From Apus apus (Eukaryota > Chordata > Aves > Apodiformes > Apodidae): DNA of 64,000 bases. The notes beneath the pieces are model-generated. The model made no database searches, was not told the DNA's origin, and worked only from the letters and a program-made list of their open reading frames with translations. The position numbers were made by a program, and so were the translations under genes. The stretch is from the NCBI RefSeq assembly GCF_020740795.1, contig NC_067291.1:13396780-13460779 (forward strand), given 5' to 3'. Shown one piece after another: positions 1 to 10,139 of the stretch. How positions within the stretch are numbered: the stretch's first letter is position 1; each line of letters begins with the position of its first letter.

Positions 1-355
1 GATTGAATGAACCGGTTCTGTAGAGGAAAGGTGACCAGGGGAGGGTGTGAAAAGTCTTCAAGTGTCTAAATGGTTGGCTGCCAAGAGGAAGGCAATAAAT
101 GGGTCTCTAAATTGGTCCAGGGGGTAATACGTATATATTGCAGCAAAAGAGAAGTCACACTGGTAACTTTTTTTGAACTGTTGAGTAAAATAGAAGACTA
201 AATGGGTTGCCTAGGAAGGCAGTCCTTAAAAAGAAAGTGGACAAGCATCTGCCAGCAGTGATTTACAGGGTGCTGATCCTGCTATAGAACATGGAAATAA
301 ATTAGCTACCTCTCCAGCCCCCTCCCAGACCTAAGTGTTATGATTCCTTGCAGAT
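1..355 (+). repeat. Old CR1 LINE 3' fragment
   Basis: This stretch reads like a very diverged 3' end of a CR1 non-LTR retrotransposon, the dominant LINE of birds and reptiles. It has the usual order of words: a glycine-rich 'gggttgcctaggaaggcag' block (206-224), a 'ccttaaaaagaaagtggacaa' block, and a closing pyrimidine-rich part ending near 'tgttatgattccttg' (337-351), which resembles the CR1 tail 'tctatgattctatg'. It starts at the window edge, so its 5' limit is unknown. No coding capacity is left. The call rests on recalled consensus, not on an alignment. Confidence 0.5.
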
Positions 356-1677
356 CTTGGGGGATCTGGCTCACCCCCTCACCATGGTGCATTAATGGCT
401 AGGGAGCAGACTGTGGAGACAAGGCTGTAAAACTTCTTGCCTGCACCCAGCCGATGTGCTGAGCTCTGAGTGCTGCCTGCAGAAACACAGAAAGTGTTTC
501 TAGTATGGGTGGGTGGCAGGGGTGGTGGTACCTTTGCACTGCAGAGCCTGGGGCTGGCACAGCCCTGGCCCCAGAGGAAGGGGAGGAGCAAAGGCATTGG
601 TAGGGCAGAGGCTGTGTTGTCATCTGTTGATCCCAGCTCCAGCCAAGGCAGAGAGAAGGTTGGCAGGTTCCCTGCTCTTTCAGCAAGGCCAGCAGGGCTG
701 GAAAATCTCGGTGCCAAGAGAGCAATCTTTGGAGCAGGCGGCTGCCCTTTGTCCTGCTCTCTGGAGGGCAGTGACTGACTCACCCTCCACCCAGCTGGAG
801 ACAGCCCAGGACATTTGTGTCCCTGTGGACCCAGCTAGCCAGGCAGGCCTGTGAGCTTTGCAGTCTCAGGCTGGAAGCGAACTCCAGGCTCTTTGGGAAG
901 AAAGGAGGTATTTTCCTCCTGTGTCTGGCTTTCCCACATCCCTCGGAAGTCTCCCGTATGAGCAGCACAGCCAGGAGCAGGAAGCCATGGAGTTGTGTTG
1001 GGTGCACACCTCTGTGTCCTTGCCTGGGCAGCCACACGCCAAACGTCTCTGGGCCTCATGCTGGGTGGTCCAGGACATGCAGCAGCCTTGTGTCAGCAGC
1101 CTGCCTGGACCTCCTATCTCCAGTGTTCCCCATGGTTTATTGCTTTGTCCTCTGGAATATATCCTCTTTCCACCACGCTCTCCTTGTCTCTTCAGCATGG
1201 CTCATTCTTGATCTCTGTAGTCAATAACAGTCAATCGCAGCTTCATACAGGTGGTGTCTTCTTTCTTTTCAATAAATACCAGAAACAAATTTGTTAATTA
1301 TGATGTGAGTGGGCAGGTGTCTCCCACATGGCAAGGTAGGCTGGCTGTGACAGAGCCACAGTAGTGAGAGCATCACTGGTGGGTCAAGGTTCCTCTCCAT
1401 GCAGTACTTGTGAGGCTACATTCGGGGAACCATGTCCTGTTATGGCCCCACCAGCACAAGAGAGATCTTGATGATCTGAGTCTAAGAGAAGATCATTAGG
1501 AGAGGAAGACTTACTTGTAGGGGCATGAAGCACATGCTGCACCAGCACAGACTGGAGCTCAGACTCTGCTCAGAGGTGCACAGAGCGAGGATAAGAGGTG
1601 GCAGGTAGAAATTGCAACAGATAAAAATGGTTCATGATGAGTGTGGTTAGCACTGGAGCTGTGCCCCAGGGAGATGG
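356..1677. other. Non-coding stretch, nothing recognised
   Basis: Open frames of about 70-136 codons occur on both strands, but they overlap each other, lack family resemblance and look like chance ORFs in GC-rich bird DNA. An AATAAA occurs near 1270 without a gene before it that I can support. PEX11A, the usual neighbour on this side of PLIN1 in mammals, is not recognisable here. Confidence 0.5.
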
Positions 1678-1815
1678 GAATCTTATCCTTGGAGACTTTT
1701 GGGACTTGACTGGATGAAACCTTCAACAGCCTGATCTAGCTTTGAGGGTAGCCCTACTCTGAGTAAGAGCTGGATGAGGTGACTTCCAGAAATCACTTCC
1801 AACATTATTTTTTTT
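1678..1815 (+). repeat. CR1 LINE 3' fragment
   Basis: A short 3' piece of CR1. The words 'ctggatgaaaccttcaacag', then 'cctgatctag', then a stretch ending 'ctggatgaggtgacttccag' and 'cacttccaac' follow the CR1 tail order ('ctggatggggctctgagcaa', 'cctgatctag', 'ctggatgatc', 'cccttccaac'). It is followed by a T-run (about 1807-1815). It is about 130 bp long, 5'-truncated as is usual for CR1, and more readable than the fragment at the window start. Confidence 0.75.
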
Positions 1816-2400
1816 CTCCATTTCTGCCTATGACAAATGCCTGGAGCTTTCTTACGCAATGTCTGCCCTAAAATGTCAGCTAAAAGCCTCCTTGCCAAAA
1901 TCCTTGGTGGATTCTTTTGGAAATTGCAAACCTGGCCAAACTAGATCTTTGTGCACAGGATATGTCCCCTATATCTGCCTTCTGCTCCTTGTCCTTAGTA
2001 AACTCTGTTGGGGAGAAACTATGCTCAGGGTAGGTCCACCAAGGGGGATACATAACCAGGCTCCAGAAATGCAGGAAGGTTAAGGTTTTAGTCTCCTTCA
2101 CACTCAACATCCTCCAGTTGTCTGTATCAAACCTTGCCTGACACTTCACCTTCTCCTTGGCTGCTCATTATCTGTTGTTGATTTTGAGGTGGTGAATTCC
2201 AAGGGTGACTTCATCTTCTCTTGGTGAAGTGGCATGAAAACCCAGTACATCCCAACTGTGTCGCAGCTTCTGGGCTCTGCAGGGAAGAAAAAGGGGATTT
2301 TCTGCAGTCATCTGTTCTGAATTACAGTGGCTTCAGGGAGCTCTTTGGCTGGTTTCCACCACAAGCAGCCAGCTCCCAAACCTACGCAACTGGGAGGTGG
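1816..2400. other. Intergenic DNA upstream of PLIN1
   Basis: No gene, repeat or RNA structure recognised. Because it precedes the likely PLIN1 first exon, it probably holds PLIN1 proximal control sequence, but I could not see a clear DR1-type PPAR element in it. Confidence 0.4.
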
Positions 2401-2514
2401 GGCCTCGTGGTGGTAGTGGCTGGAGCTCCGCGCATCACTCTCAGAGAACCTGGCCGAAGGGACGTGCAGCCACCACCCTCTGCTCCTGCTCTGCTGGGGA
2501 CAGGCTGCCCCTTG
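2401..2514 (+). other. PLIN1: Candidate non-coding first exon of PLIN1 (3' end only)
   Basis: A GC-richer stretch ends in a strong splice donor at 2515 (G|GTGAGT). The first coding exon of PLIN1 has an acceptor at 3237-3238, only 14 bases before its ATG, so at least one upstream untranslated exon is needed, as in human PLIN1. The donor at 2515 is the best candidate seen between 2.2 and 3.2 kb. The exon start shown is nominal; no TATA box fixes the transcription start. Confidence 0.3.
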
Positions 2515-3252
2515 GTGAGTAGCCTCTCCCCACTGGGCACTCTGGGGACAGCTTCAGTGGGACCGGGGGGTGAGCACAGGGATCAGCCACACTCCCTAAA
2601 CCTCCTGAATTTGCTCATCTGCTACTGAGAAAAAGGGGGTCCGTGCTGAGGGTGGGAGCTGGAGGTGTGCTGTGGGTGTCACCCAGCCAGGAGCAGAGGA
2701 GATGGGTGTTTTGCAGTGCTTTTGCCCCCTGCATCGAGCTGGTGCTGGGCAGGGCTAGGTGCTGGCATGGGGAGTGGCAGAGCTGTGGGAGGGGGATGCT
2801 GACCATGGCTGGGCAGCTCACCTCATTCCTACCAATAGCTCCTTTCTCTGCTCCTGTCCTGCTTCAGCCTGCATCTCTCACCCTGGCCCTCATGCACATC
2901 TGTTGCTATCCTGATCACTCAGGGTTTGCTTTACAGCTCTGCCAGTGCCCTTTATGCTGCCTTGCACTGTAGCTCCTCCAAACAAGATGCCTCTCAACTA
3001 AGTCTTGGCATCTTTGGCTGTTAAAACACACCAGCAGGGGAGGGCTGTGTCCAGTCATCGCTTTTACAGCTGAAGTGGTAAGAAGTCAAGCATTAGGCAA
3101 TGCCACATCAATTGCTCCCATGGGAGGTGTCTGTCTCAGCCCAGCTCCTGTCCTCACCATGCTTGGGGGGTGTAGGAGTGAAGGGGGGGACCCCCAGCCC
3201 TGCCTTCACAGTCTGCAGCTCCCAACTTGCCGTTGCAGGTGGGTGCATCGTG

Positions 3253-6200
3253 ATGACAGCGAAGAAGAATCAGGCTCTGCCAAATGGAAGTGCCAAGGTG
3301 GGTGTGGGAAGAGGGAGAGAGGGGAGGGCAGAGATGTGTCAAGGGTGCCAGGTGGTGCATACCTGCTCTGCTGGATGAACACAAGTCACATCCCGAGCTG
3401 TCCCACGTGTCCCCGTTATCTGTATATGGACCTTCACCTGAGAGCATCATCAAAGGGAAAGAGAATAACCTTTTGCTTGCTTGAAATTAAATAGTTCAGA
3501 TTCAAGAAGGTTAACCTTGACCTAACACAAGCCCTCAGTGATACCCGCCGGCAGTGTCTGTCCTTTACCTGCGTCCCCACTGCAGACCCCAAACCTCCAG
3601 CAGTTCTGCTGCTGGGGATGCAGATTTATCCTGCTCACCTAGTGTTGAGGGACCTCCCTCCAGCTGTGCTCTGGCACTGGCAGCACACGTAGGTGTTGCT
3701 TGTGCTGGTTTATACTGGCACCCCATGTCACCCGTGCTAGCAGGGTGCAGGAACACAGTGCCTTGCTGCCCCAGAGAGCTCTGATGCCCTCTTCCTCAAT
3801 GGCTCCTACTAATTTCCTTTTTGCCACCAAAGACAAACCTATTTCTCTCCCCTTCTCCTTCTTGAGGTCCATATCCCTTACTTGTCACAGTGGTGACAGG
3901 ACAGAGGTACCATATAGGCAAGAGGGACTTTGCTGGCCCAAGGACAGGAGCAAGGGGTGGGTCAGATGGAAATAGCAGGAGAACAAGGGGGGAAATCCAG
4001 AGAGAGCACCTGGACAGTGAGGCTTGAGAGATGAGAGTAGTGGGGACTGACACCCCTCCACCACTGCCTGTGGTGTTGCTGCACCCTCAGCAGCAGCAGC
4101 CAGCCTGGCTGTCCATGGCTGTGCTGTAGGCAACGTAGCTGAGAGACCCTCAACAGGGGTTTAAGAAATGTCATCCTCCCAGCGTGAGCTGAGGTCCTCT
4201 GTGGTCACTGCAACATGCCAAATCCCACCAGACTGCAGACAACAGGGTGTTCCTCAGGGAAGGGCTGTTGACTAACCCATGCCCCTCTGCCATGTGCAGG
4301 AGAACGTGCTGCAGAGGGTCCTGCAGCTGCCAGTGGTGAGCTCGACCTGTGAAACCCTTCAACGGACCTATGTCAGCACCAAGGAGGCCCACCCGCTCAT
4401 GGCCTCGGTGTGTGAGGTCTATGAGCGGGGCGTGCAGGGCGCTGGAGCCTTGGCCATGTGGAGCGTGGAGCCCGTGGTGCGCAAGCTGGAGCCTCAGTGT
4501 GAGTCCATGCACTGGGGGGGACACAGCAGTGGGGAGCCACCAGAGCCCCCCTTGGTGCGACAGGGCTGGCAGTAGCACATGAGACCCCCTAGCACAGCCT
4601 GGGAGCTTTTTTTGCCAACCAACCCCCCTGCTTTTGCCCAAGGCAGTCACTGTGGCTAACAACCTGGCCTGCCGGGGCTTGGACCATCTGGAGGAGAAGA
4701 TCCCTGCGCTCCATTACCCTGTTGACAAGGTAAGTCACAGGTGGGACAGTCTGGGACCCCTCTGCAGAGCCCACAGCATGACTCCTCTGGTCTTGTTTCT
4801 GGATGGTGCTGGGCTGCTGGGGAGGAAATAAGGCAGCACCTCCAAGCAAAGACTCCTCCATAAGCTGCTGCAGCCGCTGCTGCAGCCCAGGGAATGGTTG
4901 GGGTGCTCCCAAATATAGAGCAACAGTATCCTGTGTCCCATCCCCTGCCAGCCACATCCAGCCCAGGCTGCAGAGAGCTCTTATGGCCCTTTTGGGGCTG
5001 TTTGCTAGCATGGCCATGGCTGGGGTCCCCGTGGTGCTCCAGTTGTCCCATGCCACCCTGAGAACACCAGCAGAACTGTTCATCTCTTCACCTGCAGCTT
5101 GCATCTGAACTGAAGGACACCATCTCCACCCCGCTCCAAAGTGCTAAAAGCACCATTGGCAACTCCATGGATAAGATCGTTGAGCTGGCAGCAGAAGGCT
5201 ATGAGGCCACCAAGAGCACTGTAGAAACAACAGCAAAGTACGCAAGGAGGAACTCAGTGAGCCAGATGGCAGCTGCAGGGGTCGACACGGCCCTGGGAGG
5301 GCTGGAGAAGCTGATGGAGTACCTGCTGCCAGAGGAGGACGAAGTAGCAGGTAGTCCTGAAGTCCAAATCCCATCTGAAGGTATCTGGAGGGGGCTGGCC
5401 ACACATGGGGTGGCACCTCGATTACGGGGTGCATGTGGCAGGGGGAGGACCCTGGATTTTGGCAAAGGGCTGCCTAGGAGGGTTGTCCCACCAGGATGTA
5501 ACCCCCCACTGCTCTTCTGCCTTTAGATCAGAAGCCCAAAGAGAAACGTGGGTCAGCAGTAAAGGTCTCACAGAAGCAGCCCAGTGCTCCTAGTGCTCCC
5601 AGCACTCCCAGTGCACCCAGCACTCCCAGTGCTCCCAGCACCCTGGGCCGGATCGGTGCCTTGGTGAGCAGCATCTCCTACCGCGCTTACCAGCAAACCG
5701 CCCAAGGCCTCCAGCGTGCCAAAGCCAAGGGGCAGGAGCTGGCCACCTGGGTCCCCATCCTGGTGAGTGCCAAAACCCACCTGCTGGGCTCTTGTTCCCC
5801 CACCCCCTCTTCAGGGCTGATTCTGCTTTCGGATGAGATATTTCAGGTTCCTAGGAGCACGTCCAAGAGCAGAGTGGTGAGCACTGCTGGTGCCCCCGCT
5901 CTGCGGGACAAGCCAGCACCAGCACTTGCCACAGCACATTCACACATAACCTTGCACCGTCTTAATGGGATGAGTTATTTTTAGCAGGCTCCCAGTTTAT
6001 ATTGTTGATTTATGGCCTTGCCATAACATCCTCCCTAAAGCAAAGAGCCCTTCCAGGGCCCCAGAGAGGACAGTGAGAAGGAGGCACCTCTCCTCTCCCA
6101 CCCAGTGCTGTGGTGGGAACCCCTTCCCTGGCCTGTGCCAAAATCCCAGAGCTCCCAGCTGCTCTTAGGATTTCTTCCAATGTGCATAAATGAGCTTTTC

Positions 6201-8216
6201 TGCTCCCTGCATGTTCCAGGACCCCATGAAATCCTTAGGCTAAGCAGGATGGGGTGAATGGGACCTGCCATCTTCCCCCGAGTGGCGGCTTTTTTTTTTG
6301 CTCCCCTTCCAGGGCCACCTGGCCAAGCCAAGCACACCTGAGGCACCACGAGCCCAAGGTGATGGGCAGAGCACTACGGGCGGCTGGCTGAGCCGGCGGC
6401 AGAGCAAGGCTCCGGAGCAGAGGCAGGAAAAAGCAGGGAAGAAAGACAACAACCACACCAAGGAGGTACAGACAAAAGGGGGGCAGTTAGCCGGGGGCAC
6501 CCCAAGGTGTACTCCTGCCCATGTACCGTGCCAGTACATGGGGGCATGTTTCCCCTGTGCCCTTGGGGACGAGGCCCCCATTCCTGCTGAAGCTCAGTGA
6601 GAGTTTGGAAGAGACAAGGACAGGTTGGGAGGGGCTGGACACAGCCTCAGCAGTTCCCTTCCCTGACCCCCATAGCTGGGGGCTGGAGGCAGCCTCTGCA
6701 CAGGGCAGGGTCACCCTGCCTTGCGTACTGAAGACTCCTTTGCTGCTGTGGGGTGTCACCCCACCAGGCCCCTAAACACCTTCAAAACCAGCCCCCCCCC
6801 CCACACACAATGGTCCCAGCAGAAAGGGTTGGTGTGAGCTGGTGGGGCTGGGAACAATCTCCAGCATCAGCTCCACTGGGACGTGGGGACGGGAAGTGGC
6901 AGGTCGGGGTCACTGCTCTTCACCTCTGCCGGCAGCGGAAGCGCAGGCCAGGACAGGGGGTCCCTGGGGCCTGGGAGCGGGGGCACAGAGAGTGACCCTG
7001 TGGCAAAGGGCTGCAATCAGCGAGCTCAAAGCACTCGGGCTCAGGAGAGGCTGGGGAGCCCTGGGCCACCCCTGTCCTGCTCGGAGGGGCTTGTGGGACA
7101 GGGCCAGCAGCTCACCTGGTCTCTCTCAGCAGGCAGGAGATGGCCCCGGGCTGGTGGGCAGCGTGGCACACAACCTGCAAAGCGCCTGCGCCTCCGGCAT
7201 CTCCAGCGTGAAGAAGGTCCCGGCTGTGGCCTGGGATGCGGCTGAAGGGTTGATCCTCTTCACCCCTCGCAGGCTATCTAAGGCCATGGAGACAGTGGAT
7301 GCTCTTGGGGGGACCCTTGTCAGTGCTCCCAAGCATCTGCTGGGCACCCTGTACAGCTATGTGCCGGTGAGTTTGTGCCCAGCCAGGTCCTGTCCATCTC
7401 CAGCAAACCCCATTTTGCCCAAACTCCTCTAATGAGCAGCCTATAGTGCTGGGTAGTACCAGGAAGCACCAGAGCTGGGAGATAAGATGCTGTTGGGACA
7501 CCTCGGTCCCACCCTCCTCCTAAGCATCTCCCAAGCAGTGACAGTGAGTTCACCCCCATAGATCCAGTGGTGGCACCTTCACATGGTTCACCCAGGGTGT
7601 CACCTCAAGCTCCTGGGAAGGTGAAAGTTCCTGCTGAGACCGTGTCCCCTCTTCTTGCTCCCATCCCGCTGCTCCCCCAGGACCATTTCTCCACCACATC
7701 TACCTGGGGGCTGCAGCTGCCCACTCCTCTGTGCCAGGGACCCCTCTGGGAGCAAACTGGCCTGTCCTGAGTTCCCCGTAGTTTAGGAGGGGCTGTGTAG
7801 CACAGGGAGAGCACTGGTAGGCAGTATCTCACCCCATCTCTCAGCTCCGCAGGCAGTCAGTGAAGGGAGAAGAGGCAGCTGGGGGCAGCAAGCCCAGCCC
7901 AGAGCAGGAGGAAAAGGAGGAGGACACCAAGCCTACAGCCACCTCCACCGAGGAGAAATCCCAGCCGAGGGGTGACTGGCGCATGTACCGTGGCCATCAC
8001 CCCCTCTCCTTCCTGGGCCTCGAGGACCCCCTCTTCCTGCGGCACAACTTCTACCGCAGCCCGGCCTTCGAGCCCGAGTGCCCCTTCCCGCGGAAATCCG
8101 CCTTCTCCCCCTACAACAGGCGGGTGAGCGAGGGCTCCTACCGCTTCAGCCCCGAGGCCATGTACAGCCGGGCTTACTATGGCAACCTCTACAGCCCTGT
8201 CTTCAAGAAGGACTGA
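3253..8216 (+). CDS. PLIN1: Perilipin-1, lipid-droplet coat protein
   Basis: Coats adipocyte lipid droplets and gates lipolysis by holding the lipase co-activator ABHD5 until PKA phosphorylates perilipin. Coding exons: 3253-3297, 4300-4498, 4647-4729, 5098-5380, 5527-5762, 6313-6465, 7133-7366, 7845-8216; phases join throughout to give 534 aa (human 522). The N-terminal PAT domain (about residues 15-110) is near-identical to mammals: ENVLQRVLQLPVVS, STKEAHPL, then LACRGLDHLEEKIPAL. The amphipathic 11-mer region follows, then the C-terminal helical part (VAHNLQ to LYSYVPL). PKA-type RRxS sites lie at about S313, S416 and S506, in positions like human SRRRSEV, the PLPRLS segment and RRVSDSF. 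A Ser-x-Pro repeat (5583-5636) and a basic linker (residues 283-333) stand where mammals have an acidic loop. Convergent with the GTPase gene to the right. Identity is very secure; the alternative acceptor at 7130 would add one Gln. Confidence 0.96.
5583..5636 (+). repeat. 9-bp Ser-x-Pro coding minisatellite in PLIN1 exon 5
   Basis: Six tandem copies of a 9-base unit, AGY-RCN-CCY, encode SAP or STP tripeptides (SAPSAPSTPSAPSTPSAP). The repeat lies in the linker between the PAT/11-mer region and the rest of the protein. Units alternate between SAP and STP, which suggests an 18-base higher-order unit. Human PLIN1 lacks this array at the equivalent place (it has QKSPKAKPS). Copy number may vary within the species. 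Confidence 0.9.
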
Positions 8217-8387
8217 GCTGGTGGGGAGGACAAGCACATCCCGGCCTCCCTGTAACCCCCCCTAGCCAGCACGCTTTGCCTGGGCCCCCGCCAGCTGCCC
8301 ACACTCACCCCTGCACTGGGACAGGAGCTCGAAGTGGTAGACATGCCATGGGATGTCTTCTGGAGTATATCTGGGCCACAGTGGGGG

Positions 8388-8393
8388 AATAAA
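8388..8393 (+). promoter_or_regulatory. Poly(A) signal AATAAA, PLIN1 proximal
   Basis: AATAAA 172 bases past the PLIN1 stop codon. A second AATAAA at 8908-8913 gives an alternative, longer 3' UTR. Which one is used cannot be told from sequence. Confidence 0.55.
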
Positions 8394-8907
8394 AGTAACC
8401 AAAAGCCCAACTGGTGGCAGGAGAAGGTAGAGAGAGATGGGACCAGAGGGATCCAAAGAGGCGAAGGAGATGCATGAAGAGCAGTTATACCAGGAAAGTG
8501 AGAAAGGGACCAGCAAGGCCTGGCACTGGGCTACCCCGGTCTCTGTTGAGCAGATAGCACGGACTTAGATGGGCTTACACATTGAGAACAGCACTGAGAC
8601 AGAGCAGGGAGGGCTGGACAACCATCAAACATCAACATGGCATCTCTGGTTCCCCATCCTTCCTCATACCATCCCACCTCACAGGGACCATCCCTAGTCA
8701 CAGAGTGCTCCTCCATGGAGGAGCTGAAGGTCCCCACCAACCAAGCAGGACTCATGTCAGAAAGCCCTGGGCACCCACCCCCAGCTGATGGTGGGATGGA
8801 TGGTGGGCTCAGGAAGAAAACCAGTGAGACCAGATGGATCTCCTGGAGCCCCTCTGTCCTGCAGGACTGCCTGGCTTCCCGCAACATCTTGTTGTATCCT
8901 CTGCAAT

Positions 8908-8913
8908 AATAAA
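8908..8913 (+). promoter_or_regulatory. Poly(A) signal AATAAA, PLIN1 distal
   Basis: AATAAA about 690 bases past the PLIN1 stop. It lies only about 250 bases from the opposite-strand signal of the convergent GTPase gene (9159-9164), so the two 3' ends nearly meet. Confidence 0.5.
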
Positions 8914-9158
8914 CCTTTCTGACCTGCTTCCTGCCCCATCTGCTCACCTGCTTTACAAAAGCAAGCCAGCAAACAAGGGAGCAGAGTGGGGTGAGACACC
9001 TAACCCAGGCCAAGAGAGTGGGTACAGAAAACATCATTGGGTCACCATGACACAGGGACAGCAGGGGCTCATGCCCAGCACAGTACGTGTTTCTTCCTAT
9101 GCCCCAAGTACAAATTATTCACAGCCACGAGAAGCCAGGGGCTTCCTGCCAAAAACAA

Positions 9159-9164
9159 TTTATT
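9159..9164 (-). promoter_or_regulatory. Poly(A) signal AATAAA (minus strand), GTPase gene
   Basis: TTTATT on the plus strand reads AATAAA on the minus strand, about 980 bases past the stop codon of the RASL11-like gene at 10140. The segment 9165-10139 is then its 3' UTR; nothing else is seen in it. Confidence 0.55.
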
Positions 9165-10139
9165 GCATTTCCAGAACAGACCAATCGCTGTCTGTCCTGC
9201 AGACACAAACCTTCATCCAACACACTGCTCTCCCAGGAGAACCAGGGGAAGGGGCTGGGGAGAAGCAAGGGGGGAAAAAAAAAAAACCACTCAGCAGTGG
9301 AAGGGTTTGGCAATTAGCTTGGAGACCCCTTTCTCCACCTCCTCTCCTCCCCAGGGACAGGCAGCCTTACAGAAGGAGCAGCTTGGGAAGGCACACGGTG
9401 GGATTCCCAGGAACAAGCCAGGAGACTGTTTTTTCCCAGGCACAGGCTGTACAACATTTGCAGGCACTAAAAGGCTGTGGGAGTGGGGCCTGTGACCAGG
9501 ATGGTTCAAAAGCCAGGTGGGTGTGACCTCACCGAGGCCCTTGGGATTTAGCCAGTGCTTCAGGCTCTGGACACTTAGACAGCAACAGGCACATGGGAAC
9601 AGCCAGTGGCTCCCAAATAGAGAAACCCTCCTCGTTGCCTGGTCCTGGCCATTCCAGGGTCACCAGAGAGAACCCTGATGAGTGTTAAAACATGAGTTAA
9701 AAAAGGAGGGGGTGACACTGAGCTGGGTGCTCATGCAGAAGCAGGATGTCCTCCCCACTCACTGAAAACTCAAGCAACTCCTGCTGAAGGAGCCAGGGAT
9801 GATGCTGCCTGGAGAGGTGGCAAGATCACCTGGTGGTTTCTATCATTGAAGGATGGAAGGAGAAAGCAGGAGGTACCTAAAAATCTGGTAAAGCAAAGAG
9901 AAGAGACTGCCCCACCATCTGTCCCACCACAGAGAAAAGAGCTCTACAGGAGAGAGCAGAGGAAGGTGCTACATGCCTCAACTGCACTGGCCGTGTATGG
10001 CAGGAGACCCAGATCCTGAGGTCAGGAGGGCAGTAAGGAACCCACCCGTTAGGGAAGCTCACACCAGCTCCATAAGCACCCAGGGAGGAGACTCAGTCCA
10101 GGTGGGCAGCATGGAGAGAAGCAACACCCAGGCTGTATC

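Noticed and set aside
1-3200. Search for PEX11A next to PLIN1
   Set aside because: No PEX11-like membrane or motif sequence in any frame; it is outside the window or rearranged.
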